From Sinorhizobium americanum (GTDB lineage Bacteria; Pseudomonadota; Alphaproteobacteria; Rhizobiales; Rhizobiaceae), in NCBI RefSeq assembly GCF_001651855.1, contig NZ_LNQC01000039.1, forward strand, positions 53,950 to 117,949: a stretch of DNA of 64,000 nucleotides. The letters are read 5' to 3'. The position numbers and the translations under genes are program-made. The notes under the pieces were generated by a model that searched no databases, was not told where the DNA came from, and was given only the letters and a program-made list of their open reading frames with translations. This document shows positions 8,348-17,530 of the stretch, piece by piece; within the stretch, counting starts at the first letter, position 1; each line of letters starts with the position of its first letter.

Positions 8348-9526
8348 ATGCGCGTCGCAATCGTACATTACTGGCTGGTTTCGATGCGCGGTGGCGAAAA
8401 GGTAATCGAGGCGTTGTGTGATCTCTATCCAGAAGCGGATATCTTCACACTTGTCTACGACGAGGCACGTGTTTCCGACACGATCAAGAAGCACAAGGTG
8501 ACCTCATCCTTTCTGCAGCGAGTCCCCGGGGCCATCGGCCATTATCAGTCCTTGCTGCCCCTGATGCCGTTTGCGCTCGAGAGCCTCGACCTCAGCGGCT
8601 ACGACCTGATCATCTCGAGCGAATCGGGTCCCGCCAAGGGTATCATCCCGCCGCCGCATGCCGCCCATATCTGCTATTGCCATTCGCCGATGCGCTATCT
8701 ATGGGATCATTATCACGCCTACCGCTCGAGTGCGGGCATGCTGTCGCGCATGATGATGCCGGTGCTGGCGCCGATGCTGCGCACATGGGATGTCAACACC
8801 AGCCTTCGCGTTGACCGTTTCATCGCCAATTCGCACCATGTGGCGGCCCGCATCAGCAAGTATTATCGCCGACCTGCCACCGTGGTGTATCCGCCTGTCG
8901 GCATCGAGGACTTCTCGCCCTCGGCCGAGGTCGAGGACTTCTATCTCTGCGCCGGGCAGATCGTCTCCTACAAGCGGATCGACCTCGCCGTCGAGGCGTT
9001 CACCAAAATGGGCAAGAACCTGGTGGTGATCGGCGGCGGCAAGGAGCAGGATATCGCCAGACTGAAACGCATGGCCGGTCCGACCATCACCTTTCTGGGA
9101 CGCGCGCCTTTCGCCGTACTCAAGGAGAAGCTCGCGAAATGCCGTGCCTTCGTCTTTCCCGGTGAGGAGGACTTCGGCATCGTTCCAGTCGAGGCGATGG
9201 CGAGCGGCCGTCCCGTCGTCGCCTACGGAAGCGGCGGCGCGGTCGAAACGATCGTGCCAGGACTGACAGGCGTTCTGTTCGAGAACCAGACAGTTGAGGG
9301 ATTGATCAAGGCCATCTACGCCTTCGAGGCCAGGGAGGATTCCTTCCGCCCAGATGTCATCAGGACGCATGCAGCGCAATTCAGTGTCAGGCGGTTCAGG
9401 TCCGGCATCCAATCTGTCGTGGAAGAGGAACTGCGGCTTCGCCGCTCGATGCCCTTCGCCGATGGCAAATATGCGCTCGCAGGGTTCACGACGCATGATG
9501 CCGACAGCCTGGCGCCCCTTCATTGA
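8348..9526 (+). CDS. WbaZ-like glycosyltransferase (family 4)
   Basis: 392 residues, GT-B fold. The N-terminus has HYWLVSMRGGEKV, the glycine-rich acceptor-domain loop, and YCHSPMRYLWD near residue 115, both hallmarks of the WbaZ/mannosyltransferase subgroup. The donor domain has GEEDFGIVPVEAMASG near residue 275, the EX7E-type signature of retaining family 4 enzymes. Because the next two genes make GDP-mannose, transfer of mannose is the best guess for its reaction, at the cytoplasmic face of the membrane. The start ATG follows a GAGGGA. The extra C-terminal 40 residues after the fold are not conserved as far as I can judge. Confidence 0.87.
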   Translation: MRVAIVHYWLVSMRGGEKVIEALCDLYPEADIFTLVYDEARVSDTIKKHKVTSSFLQRVPGAIGHYQSLLPLMPFALESLDLSGYDLIISSESGPAKGIIPPPHAAHICYCHSPMRYLWDHYHAYRSSAGMLSRMMMPVLAPMLRTWDVNTSLRVDRFIANSHHVAARISKYYRRPATVVYPPVGIEDFSPSAEVEDFYLCAGQIVSYKRIDLAVEAFTKMGKNLVVIGGGKEQDIARLKRMAGPTITFLGRAPFAVLKEKLAKCRAFVFPGEEDFGIVPVEAMASGRPVVAYGSGGAVETIVPGLTGVLFENQTVEGLIKAIYAFEAREDSFRPDVIRTHAAQFSVRRFRSGIQSVVEEELRLRRSMPFADGKYALAGFTTHDADSLAPLH

Positions 9527-10063
9527 GTGACGGGTGGCTGTGAGTTGAGGGGTAAGGAAGGGCAGCGTGATGCGGTTGTTCAGCCGTCGATCAGACCTTC
9601 CGTGGCGAAGCCATTGGGTTTGGCGGTGATGGAGGGAAACGCGTCCGCCCCGGGCATATTGGGAATCAGCATGGTCTTGCGCTGCCAAAGCGCTGCAGGT
9701 GAATACAATTCTCTGTACGGCTACCGCATTAATACTATATCGCTACATAGATTATTAAAATGTGATACTTCATTCGTAGTTTAATATTTGCTACCGTTAA
9801 TTGTCAGTAACTTTACAATTATAGAAGGTCTTACAGAGCCTCAATCTCACAGGAAAGAGAATTGACTTTCGGGTCATGGTCAATTGAGGAGGTGAAGCTA
9901 AGTATTCATCCGACTAATGTCGGTAATACATGTAGCAGAAAGGTTGCCGATCCCAACATTGCAGCCAGGGATCTTCCGTTCGGGCGAGCACTATCCTCGC
10001 ACCGTGGATTAGCGATGGTTGCCGCAGCGACGCTCTTCGTTTCAACAGCCGGCGGTATGCAAC
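9527..10063. promoter_or_regulatory. AT-rich regulatory interval with inverted repeat, upstream of the phosphomannomutase gene
   Basis: 537 bases without a credible gene. Positions 9700-9860 are strikingly AT-rich for this genome, as expected for a promoter region or horizontally acquired DNA. A perfect inverted repeat AATTGAC-N12-GTCAATT lies at 9860-9885, a plausible operator for the downstream sugar-nucleotide genes. Weak frames in this stretch, such as one beginning at TTG 9862, lack ribosome sites and look random. Confidence 0.45.
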
Positions 10064-11620
10064 ATGGTACAAGTGGATTTTGCCCCGTTCAAATCAGGCT
10101 CGCCGCATGAGCCGCCGCCGGAATCCGGTGCCGACCGCTTTGCTCTCGAAACGAGTGCGCTGATCAGGCCGACAGGGTTTCGGGAGTATGACGCGCGGTG
10201 GTGGTTCGGCCGGCCGGACGATGGGAAGGCTCCGGAACTCAACCTGATGGGGGTACAGGCTCTGGGCATGGGGCTCGGCACCTTCATCCGACGCTCGGGC
10301 GCTGGTCCGGAGATTGTGACGGGACATGACTTCCGCTCCTACTCGCTTGCCATCAAGCTCGCCTTGGTCAGCGGGCTGATGGCCGCCGGCGCGAGGGTCA
10401 GGGACATCGGCCTGGCGCTGTCGCCGATGGCCTATTTCGCGCAGTTCGCGCTCGACGTGCCGTCGGTGGCGATGGTGACCGCTTCGCACAACGAGAACGG
10501 TTGGACGGGCGTCAAAATGGGGACGGCCCGGCCGCTGACTTTCGGACCGGACGAAATGGCCGAGTTGAAAAGGATAGTGCTGGAGGCCGACTTCGACCTC
10601 GCCGGTGGCGGCGCCTATGAATTCGTCCCGGACTTTCGCCAGCGCTACATCGACGATCTCACCCGTGGCAAGCGCATCGCCCGGAAGTTGAAAGTCGTTG
10701 TGGCCTGCGGAAATGGCACTGCCGGCGCCTTCGCGCCCCAGGTGCTGGAGCGGATCGGCTGTGAGGTAATCCCGCTCGACTGCGAGCTCGACCATTCCTT
10801 CCCACGCTATAATCCCAATCCCGAGGACCTCGCGATGCTCCATGCCATCCGCGACCAGGTGCTGGACACCGGCGCCGATGTGGGGCTGGGCTTCGACGGC
10901 GACGGCGACCGCTGCGGGGTGATCGACAATGAGGGCCACGAGATCTTCGCCGACAAGGTCGGGGTGATGCTGGCACGGGATCTCTCCGCCTTGCATCCTC
11001 AATCGGTTTTCGTCGTCGATGTGAAGTCGACGGGGCTGTTCGCGGCGGATCCGGTGTTGAGGGCGAACGGTGCTCGCGCGGACTATTGGAAGACCGGCCA
11101 TTCCTACATCAAGCGCAGGGTCGCCGAGCTCGGCGCCATCGCGGGTTTCGAAAAATCGGGGCACTTCTTCTTCAACCCGCCTCTCGGGCGCGGCTATGAC
11201 GACGGGCTGATCACCGCGATCGCTGTCTGCGAGATGCTCGACCGCAATCCGGACAGGAGCATGGCCGAACTCTATCGGGGTCTTCCTGTGACCTGGGGCT
11301 CGCCGACGATGTCGCCGCATTGCGGCGACGAGGTCAAATACGCCGTCGTTGAGAGCGTGGTGGAGCGGTTCAGGGGCATGCAGCGCGACGGCATGTCGAT
11401 TGCCGGTCAGAAGATTGCCGACCTCGTCACCGTGAACGGCGTGCGCGTGGTGATTGAGGACGGCACTTGGGGTCTGGTCAGGGCCTCGTCCAACAAGCCG
11501 GAGCTTGTCGTCGTGGTGGAAAGCCCGGTTTCGGAAGCACAGCAGCGGGCCATGTTCGCGGCGGTCGACCGCGTTCTCAGGGAACACGTGGAAGTCGGCC
11601 CCTATAACCAGACGTTTTGA
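10064..11620 (+). CDS. Phosphomannomutase/phosphoglucomutase
   Basis: 518 residues, alpha-D-phosphohexomutase superfamily. It interconverts mannose-6-phosphate and mannose-1-phosphate (possibly also the glucose forms). The phosphoserine loop VTASHNENG has its serine at about residue 141. The magnesium loop DGDGDR is at 278-283, and the sugar-binding loop reads EKSGHFFF where the family usually has GEMSGH. ATG 10064 is preferred; an in-frame TTG at 10019 would add 15 atypical residues. It lies 57 bases upstream of the guanylyltransferase fusion gene, so the pair supplies activated mannose for the adjacent glycosyltransferase. Confidence 0.88.
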   Translation: MVQVDFAPFKSGSPHEPPPESGADRFALETSALIRPTGFREYDARWWFGRPDDGKAPELNLMGVQALGMGLGTFIRRSGAGPEIVTGHDFRSYSLAIKLALVSGLMAAGARVRDIGLALSPMAYFAQFALDVPSVAMVTASHNENGWTGVKMGTARPLTFGPDEMAELKRIVLEADFDLAGGGAYEFVPDFRQRYIDDLTRGKRIARKLKVVVACGNGTAGAFAPQVLERIGCEVIPLDCELDHSFPRYNPNPEDLAMLHAIRDQVLDTGADVGLGFDGDGDRCGVIDNEGHEIFADKVGVMLARDLSALHPQSVFVVDVKSTGLFAADPVLRANGARADYWKTGHSYIKRRVAELGAIAGFEKSGHFFFNPPLGRGYDDGLITAIAVCEMLDRNPDRSMAELYRGLPVTWGSPTMSPHCGDEVKYAVVESVVERFRGMQRDGMSIAGQKIADLVTVNGVRVVIEDGTWGLVRASSNKPELVVVVESPVSEAQQRAMFAAVDRVLREHVEVGPYNQTF

Positions 11621-11677
11621 GCGGCATGACGTGCCCGGTATTCCGCAGGGCTGGCAGGCAAGGGAAGGGACGAGAGA

Positions 11678-13984
11678 ATGGCGGAACGGATCTCCTGCTT
11701 CGTGATGAGCGGCGGCGTCGGCTCGCGGCTTTGGCCGCTTTCGCGTGAGGACAACCCCAAACAATTTCATGACCTTTCCGGCCACGGCTCGATGCTGCTC
11801 GGCACTATCCGGCGGCTCAAGGCCCGGCCCGCGGGCGAGACGTCGATCCACCTGATCGCGTCCGAACGCCATGCCGAACGAGTGCGCGCCGACATGGCCG
11901 GCATTGACCTTGCGGGCGGTCGCGCCATCTTTGAGCCCGTCGCCCGCAATACGGCGGCCGCGGTGGCGGTGGCCGCGCTCGAGACGATCACTGCCTACGG
12001 TGACGGGTTGGTGCTGGTCGTGCCGTCCGACCACGAGATTTCGACCGAGACGCAATTTTGGGAAACGGTGGAAAATGGTGTGCCGGCTGCCGACGCGGGC
12101 AGGCTCGTCATCTTCGGCATTCCACCAAGCCAGCCGGAGACCGGCTACGGCTATATCGAGGCAACGGGCAAGGGCGATGTCCGCGATGTCGCGCGCTTCG
12201 TCGAAAAGCCCGACCTGGAAACGGCAAGAGCCTATGTCGCGGCCGGCACCTTCTTCTGGAACGCTGGCATCTTCCTGTTTCGCGCGAGCGCCATGCGCGC
12301 GGCATTCCGCAGGCATCAGCCCGACATCTGGGAGATGGCGGAGCGCGCTCACGCTGCGGCAGCGAGCGAGGTGTCGGGCACCTATCTGCCGCAGGGGCTT
12401 TATTCGGCAATTCCCTCTGTCTCGATCGACTATGCGATCATGGAACATGCCAGCGGCATCGCCATGGTGCCGGCAAGCTTCCGCTGGAGCGATCTCGGGT
12501 CCTGGCAGTCTCTGCTCGACGTCAGCCCGACCGATGCGACCGGCAACGTTTCGATCGGCGATGTCGTCGCCATCGACTGCGAGCACTCCTATCTACGCAG
12601 CCAGGGGCGCTTGCTCTCGGTGATCGGGCTCAAGGATATTGCGATCGTGGCAACGGCCGACGCGACCTTCGTGGCGCCGGTGGCGAAGAGCCAGGAAGTC
12701 AAACGCATCGTCGAACAGTTGGAGAAGAGCGGGCGGCTGGAGACCAAGTTCACGCCGGCGCACGACCGCGTTCTGCTGCCCGGCGCCTGGCGCCAGCGGG
12801 TCGCTCATTGGCTGTTCGAGGAGACTCTGCCGTTATGGTCGAAGGCTGGCGTCGACGAGCGGAATGGCGGATTTCACGAAGCGCTCAGCTTCGAGGGCGT
12901 GCCGCTGATGAAGCCGAAACGGATGCGCACCATGGCCCGCCAAGTCTACGCGTTTTCCGTGGCAAAGCTACGCGGTTGGGACGGCGATGCCGACCGGCTG
13001 ATCGCGCACGGCATCGAATTCATGGAGAAGGGCCGCACGAAGCGGGGCGGCTGGGCAAGGGTGCTTCATGAGGGCGGCGCCATCGCCGATGACTGCGAAG
13101 ACACCTATGATCATGCCTGCGTTCTCCTCGCGCTCGCTCATGCTCACCAGGCCGGAAATCCGGACGCACTTCGCCTCGGTCAGGAGACCTTCGCCTTCCT
13201 CGACGCCCACCTCGAGGACGAACGGCTGACGGGATTCCTGGAAACCTCCGACGGCACCGAGCTGCGCCGCACGAACCCGCACATGCACCTGCTCGAAGCT
13301 TTCCTCGCTTGGCATACGGCGACCGGCGAGCGCGGCTATCTTCGCCGGGCTGCGCGCATCATCGATCTGTTCCGCAGCCATTTCTTCGACGCCGAAAGCT
13401 GGACACTCGGGGAATATTTCGACAATTCCTGGCGGCCGGCCGCCGGCGAGCAGGGCCAGTGGACCGAGCCCGGGCATCACTTCGAATGGGCGTCGCTGCT
13501 GGTCGAGTTCGTATCCAAGAGCAGGCAGGCGGATTTGATCCCCTTTGCCCGGAAACTGTACGCGTCGGCAATTGCCAACGGTCTCAACCGCTCGACCGGC
13601 CTGGCCTACGGCGCTGTCTCGCGCTCCGCCCTGCCGCTCGACGTCATCTCGCGCAGTTGGCCGCAGGCCGAGGCGATCAAGGCCGCGATCGCGCTTGAAG
13701 GAACCGGCGGACCGGACCTCAAGCCGGAAATCGAGGCGCGCGTCGGCCACCTGTTCCGGTGGCATATCGACCCGGCCCCGCTCGGAATGTGGATCGACCG
13801 CATCGACGAGAAGGGAAGGGTCGTCGCTACCGAAGTTCCTGCCTCGATCTTCTACCACCTCGTCACCGCCCTCATGCAGTATCTAGACAAGACGGAAGGG
13901 ACAGCGATCATCTACCAATTGCCGGCTTCCCCGCAAAACACCAGAACCGTGGACCCAACTGCGCTTGGCAAGGCAACAGCGTGA
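11678..13984 (+). CDS. Mannose-1-phosphate guanylyltransferase fused to an AGE-superfamily isomerase
   Basis: 768 residues in two parts. Residues 1-350 are a nucleotidyltransferase with the GDP-mannose pyrophosphorylase signature (SGGVGSRLWPLSRE then NPKQF) and VEKPD near 176; it would make GDP-mannose from GTP and mannose-1-phosphate. Residues 365-760 are not the usual cupin phosphomannose isomerase but an (alpha/alpha)6-barrel of the N-acylglucosamine-2-epimerase/mannose isomerase superfamily, recognisable from NPHMHL (533-538), GHHFEW (599-604) and a later WPQAEA. The second half probably supplies mannose-6-phosphate, a non-homologous replacement of PMI. It is downstream of and co-directional with the phosphomannomutase gene. 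The functional reading of the C-terminal half is inference. Confidence 0.85.
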   Translation: MAERISCFVMSGGVGSRLWPLSREDNPKQFHDLSGHGSMLLGTIRRLKARPAGETSIHLIASERHAERVRADMAGIDLAGGRAIFEPVARNTAAAVAVAALETITAYGDGLVLVVPSDHEISTETQFWETVENGVPAADAGRLVIFGIPPSQPETGYGYIEATGKGDVRDVARFVEKPDLETARAYVAAGTFFWNAGIFLFRASAMRAAFRRHQPDIWEMAERAHAAAASEVSGTYLPQGLYSAIPSVSIDYAIMEHASGIAMVPASFRWSDLGSWQSLLDVSPTDATGNVSIGDVVAIDCEHSYLRSQGRLLSVIGLKDIAIVATADATFVAPVAKSQEVKRIVEQLEKSGRLETKFTPAHDRVLLPGAWRQRVAHWLFEETLPLWSKAGVDERNGGFHEALSFEGVPLMKPKRMRTMARQVYAFSVAKLRGWDGDADRLIAHGIEFMEKGRTKRGGWARVLHEGGAIADDCEDTYDHACVLLALAHAHQAGNPDALRLGQETFAFLDAHLEDERLTGFLETSDGTELRRTNPHMHLLEAFLAWHTATGERGYLRRAARIIDLFRSHFFDAESWTLGEYFDNSWRPAAGEQGQWTEPGHHFEWASLLVEFVSKSRQADLIPFARKLYASAIANGLNRSTGLAYGAVSRSALPLDVISRSWPQAEAIKAAIALEGTGGPDLKPEIEARVGHLFRWHIDPAPLGMWIDRIDEKGRVVATEVPASIFYHLVTALMQYLDKTEGTAIIYQLPASPQNTRTVDPTALGKATA

Positions 13985-14059
13985 GATGAGATGGGAGCGG
14001 AGCACGCACCCTACTGCATGACTCCTTACATCGATCTCGATTTATGGACAAAAGACATG

Positions 14060-14118
14060 CAGCAATTCAAAGTGCTACAGCGACCTTTGCGCGTCTGATA
14101 AGACGCGCGGCGCTGTAG
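14060..14118. repeat. Dispersed double-hairpin repeat, copy A
   Basis: A 59-bp element: conserved left part CAGCAATTCAAAGTG, outer arms CTACAGCG (14075-14082) and CGCTGTAG (14111-14118), and inner arms GCGCGTCT (14089-14096) and AGACGCGC (14101-14108) around GATA. It lies between two convergent genes, 10 bases from the end of the DctD-like gene, so it may also act as a two-way terminator. Related copies are at 31131 and 31732. Confidence 0.85.
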
Positions 14119-14127
14119 GCTTCGCGC

Positions 14128-15471
14128 CTACGGCTCGTCCGTCAGCGCCCGCCTGTCGAGCCCGAGCTTCTGCATCTTCTCATAGAGCGTCTTGCGCGAG
14201 ATGCCGAGCGATTCATAGACCGGCTTCAGCGCGCCGCCATGCGCTGCGAGGGCGCTGGCGATGACGCTCTTTTCGAAGGCGGCCACCCGGTCGGCAAGGC
14301 GAGACCCGTTGGCGGGCGAGGCTGCTTCGTCGCGGTCGGTTTCGAGGCCGAGCACCAGACGCTCGGCAGCATTACGCAGTTCGCGAACGTTGCCCGGCCA
14401 ATCACGCGTCGCCATTTCGGAGGCGAGCGACGGCGAGATCTCGATGTCTTCGCGACCGTAGCGGGCGGCAGATTCCCGTACAAGCTGCATGAAGAGCAGC
14501 GGGACATCGGAGCGGCGCTCTGCGAGTGGCGGAACACGCAAGGTGGCGACGTTCAGCCGATAGAGCAGGTCGGCGCGGAAGCGGCCGGCGGCGACCTCCG
14601 GCTCAAGCTCCAGCTTGCTGGTGGCGATGAAGCGCACGTCGAGCGGCACTGTCTCGTTGGAGCCCAGCCTGGTTATCACCCTTTCCTGCAGCACGCGCAG
14701 GAATTTCGCCTGCAGATCGAACGGCATCGAGCCGATTTCGTCGAGCAGGATAGTGCCGCCACGCCCGTGCTCGAACTTGCCGTAGCGCGGCCGAAGGGCA
14801 CCCGGGAAGGCCCCGGGCTCATGGCCGAAGAGCTCGCTTTCGATCAGGTTTTGCGGCAGGGCGGCGCAATTGATGGCGATGAAGGGGCTGTTCGCCCGGC
14901 TGCTCAGATCATGCAGCGCCCGGGCCACCACCTCCTTGCCGACGCCGGTCTCGCCGATGATCAGCGTGTCGGCGTCCGACGCGCCGATGGCGCGAACCCG
15001 GTAGCGCAGGTCGACCATGAGCGGGCTTCGCCCCGGCAGGCGCTGCTCGATGTCGTCGCGCTTTCCGGCGACGGCCCGCAAGCGTCGGTTCTCCAGCACC
15101 AGGCCACGCCAATCAAGCGCCCGACGGATCGTGCCTGCGAGCATCTGCGCTGTGAAGGGTTTCTCGACGAAATCATAGGCGCCCTCGCGCATCGCCCTGA
15201 CCGCCAGTTGCACGTCGCCATGGCCGGTGACCAGGATCACCGGCACTTCCGGGTCGATCTCGCGGATGCGCTGCAGGAAGGTCATGCCGTCCATCCCGGG
15301 CATGCGGATATCGCTGATGACGACGCCCGGAAAGCTGAAGCTGATGAGTTCGAGCGCCCGCTCGGCGCTGGCGAAGGTGTCGACACGAAACCCCGCAAGT
15401 TCCAGCGCCTGCGCGCTCGAGCGGCGCAGTTCCTCTTCGTCGTCGACGAGCAGCACGCGGCTTTCGCTCAT
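14128..15471 (-). CDS. DctD-family sigma-54-dependent response regulator, variant GAFTGA loop
   Basis: 447 residues. Receiver domain 1-120 with D10/D11, phospho-acceptor D54 and K104; AAA+ domain about 145-380 with Walker A GETGVGKE and Walker B ILLDE; C-terminal Fis-type helix-turn-helix (about 405-440, SLGISRKTLYEKMQ). It is closest in layout to DctD, which activates sigma-54 promoters of C4-dicarboxylate transport. The sigma-54-contact loop reads GAFPGA (220-225) instead of GAFTGA, an uncommon change at the key threonine. Its start overlaps the stop of the DctB-like kinase gene by one base (TAATG), so the pair is translationally coupled. No dctA or sigma-54 target is seen nearby, so the ligand is uncertain. 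Confidence 0.85.
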   Translation of the reverse strand: MSESRVLLVDDEEELRRSSAQALELAGFRVDTFASAERALELISFSFPGVVISDIRMPGMDGMTFLQRIREIDPEVPVILVTGHGDVQLAVRAMREGAYDFVEKPFTAQMLAGTIRRALDWRGLVLENRRLRAVAGKRDDIEQRLPGRSPLMVDLRYRVRAIGASDADTLIIGETGVGKEVVARALHDLSSRANSPFIAINCAALPQNLIESELFGHEPGAFPGALRPRYGKFEHGRGGTILLDEIGSMPFDLQAKFLRVLQERVITRLGSNETVPLDVRFIATSKLELEPEVAAGRFRADLLYRLNVATLRVPPLAERRSDVPLLFMQLVRESAARYGREDIEISPSLASEMATRDWPGNVRELRNAAERLVLGLETDRDEAASPANGSRLADRVAAFEKSVIASALAAHGGALKPVYESLGISRKTLYEKMQKLGLDRRALTDEP

Positions 15472-17297
15472 TACTCAGCCGCCTCCTGCTCGGCTTCGGG
15501 AACGACGGCAAGTTCGATGCGGAACACGGCCCCTCCCTCGCTATGGTTCGAGACCGTCAGGCTGCCGCCGAAATCCTTGATGATATTGTAGGAAATGGAC
15601 AGGCCCAGACCGAGACCCTTGCCAATCCCCTTGGTCGTATAGAAAGGATCGAAGATGCGCTCGGCGATGGCAGGGGCGACGCCAGGGCCGCGATCGCGGA
15701 TGGTCAGCACCGCCATGTCGCCTTCGCGCCAGGTGCGCAGGGAAATCGCGCGGTCATCGAGGCCTTCGACCGCATCGGCCGCATTGGAGATCACGTTGAC
15801 GAGCACCTGCTGCAGCCGCACCGATCCGGCGCGGACGACCAGCGCTTCGTGGCCGAGGTCGATGTCGATTGCAGCCTTGGCCGCTTTCAGGCGTGTTGCG
15901 ACGATCTCCATCGTGTCGTGTATCACGTCTACGAGCGGAACGGGGCCGAGCTTCTCATTGGGCTTGCGGGCGAAGTTGCGCAGATGCCTGCTGATTGCCG
16001 CCATGCGGTCGATGAGACCGGAGATGCGCCTGACATTGTCGCTCGCTTCCGTCGTCCTCCCCCGCTCGATCAGCAGCGCAGCGCTGTCGGCATAGGTCTT
16101 GGCCGCGGCAAGCGGCTGGTTGAACTCGTGCGAAAGCGCGGCTGACATCTGGCCGAGCCCGGCGAGCTTGCCCGCCTGGACGAGGTCCGCCTGCGTCTGG
16201 CGCAATTGCTGCTCGGTAAGCCGCCGTTCGGCGATCTCGGCCTCGATCTGCGCGTTGACGCGCGCAAGATCGGCGGTGCGCTCCGCGACCCGGCGCTCGA
16301 GTTCCTCCTGCGCCTGCGCCTGCATCAGCATGCGCTCGCGCAGCCGCGCCCGCCGCTGGATGAGGATGGCGATCGCCAATCCGGCAAGGCAGAGCAACAG
16401 GATGGCGGCCGCGACCGTGGTCAGCGCCTGGGTCCGGACCGATGCCGTGTCGGTCAGGACGTTCACCGTCCAATCCGCTTCCGGCATGTAATGCGACAGC
16501 ACGAGGTATTCCCGGGCGCTGTCACCGCTCGAGACTTTCATCAATGCATGGCCTTCGACCTCGCTTCTGGCGACCGGCAGCGGGTGGAGGATCGCATTGG
16601 CATAGCGTCTGGAAGCTTCCGTCCGGGCAAGCCGATCCGGCGTCAGGGGAAGGATACCCGCGTAGAGCCATTCCGGGTCTCCGCTCATGAAGATGATGCC
16701 TTCCGGATCGGAAACGAAAATTTTGTACTCGCCGCCCTGCCAGGAGGCCTCGATGGTCTCGATATCGACCTTGAAAACGATCACGCCGCGGATCTCCTCG
16801 CCGATGCGTATCGGCGAGCCGAAGTAATAGCCGCGCTTCAGCGACGTGGTTCCGAGCGCATAGAAGCGGGACTGCACTCCGCGTAGCGCGTCCTGGAAAT
16901 AGGGGCGGTAACTGAAATTCTGGCCGACGAAGCTTGCCGGTCCGTCGTAATTGCTTGCGGCGATCGTGTCGCCATCGGGGGTGATGACGTAGATGTCGGA
17001 CGATTTCAGGAGCGCATTGATCTCTTTCAGATAACCGTTGACGGAATCGCGCAGCCGGCGATCCCGGGCGCGCGTCACCAGTTCCTTGATGTCGTCGTGG
17101 TCGGCGATCAGGGCGGGCAGTGCCTGATAGCGGTTGAGATGGCCGCTGAGGGCGGCAACCGCCAGTCTCAGCGCCGTATTCGCCTGCGCCGAGGCTTCCT
17201 GCATGTAGCTGCGGGTCGCAACGACATTGCCCTGCACGGCAAGCGTCACGACGGCGACCGGCAGGAGCAAGAGCAGAAGCAGGAAGCGGTATTTCAC
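15471..17297 (-). CDS. DctB-family membrane sensor histidine kinase
   Basis: 608 residues. Membrane helices at about 4-22 and 292-314 flank a periplasmic double-Cache (dCache) domain with the YRPYFQDAL and YYFGSPI motifs of dicarboxylate-type sensors. A coiled-coil linker, an HK4-type dimerisation domain with the phospho-acceptor at H390 (ALSHEFNQPLAA) and an ATPase domain with N, G1 (RDRGPGV) and G2 (GKGLGLGL) boxes follow. It should phosphorylate the regulator encoded immediately downstream. The layout matches DctB, but without the transporter gene the signal could be another carboxylate. A candidate promoter lies at 17392-17419. Confidence 0.87.
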   Translation of the reverse strand: MKYRFLLLLLLLPVAVVTLAVQGNVVATRSYMQEASAQANTALRLAVAALSGHLNRYQALPALIADHDDIKELVTRARDRRLRDSVNGYLKEINALLKSSDIYVITPDGDTIAASNYDGPASFVGQNFSYRPYFQDALRGVQSRFYALGTTSLKRGYYFGSPIRIGEEIRGVIVFKVDIETIEASWQGGEYKIFVSDPEGIIFMSGDPEWLYAGILPLTPDRLARTEASRRYANAILHPLPVARSEVEGHALMKVSSGDSAREYLVLSHYMPEADWTVNVLTDTASVRTQALTTVAAAILLLCLAGLAIAILIQRRARLRERMLMQAQAQEELERRVAERTADLARVNAQIEAEIAERRLTEQQLRQTQADLVQAGKLAGLGQMSAALSHEFNQPLAAAKTYADSAALLIERGRTTEASDNVRRISGLIDRMAAISRHLRNFARKPNEKLGPVPLVDVIHDTMEIVATRLKAAKAAIDIDLGHEALVVRAGSVRLQQVLVNVISNAADAVEGLDDRAISLRTWREGDMAVLTIRDRGPGVAPAIAERIFDPFYTTKGIGKGLGLGLSISYNIIKDFGGSLTVSNHSEGGAVFRIELAVVPEAEQEAAE

Positions 17298-17391
17298 GGA
17301 ATGCCCGGGCTCCTCCTCCCGCGGATTTCAACGATGCTCCGGATCGTAAGAGCACGCTCGATCAGTGGCAAGCGATCGGTGAATGCCGCGC

Positions 17392-17431
17392 CATATAGAC
17401 GAAGATCGATGTACGTCAACGCGATGTTGAC
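17392..17431 (-). promoter_or_regulatory. Candidate promoter of the dctB-like gene overlapping a perfect inverted repeat
   Basis: On the minus strand TTGACG (17419-17414) and TATATG (17397-17392) are 16 bases apart, a good -35/-10 pair for the leftward kinase gene. The -35 overlaps the perfect inverted repeat GTCAAC-N5-GTTGAC (17415-17431), and a TTGACA on the plus strand begins at 17427, facing the dioxygenase gene. A repressor on the repeat could control both directions. Confidence 0.5.
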
Positions 17432-17530
17432 AATGCGTTTGTTGCCCCCGGTCTTTCGCGCTCGATCGGAAGAGCGCATCTATCCGGCATCGACGAGCCC
17501 AAGGATAAACGGGCAGAAAGGCAGCGACAT

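Noticed and set aside
9862..10110. 82-codon frame from TTG upstream of the phosphomannomutase gene
   Set aside because: Overlaps an inverted repeat and the next gene start; no motif and poor start context.
10094..12586. 830-codon frame on the minus strand opposite the mannose-nucleotide genes
   Set aside because: Shadow of two well-supported rightward genes; high GC codon use keeps antisense frames open and the product is arginine/histidine-rich without domains.
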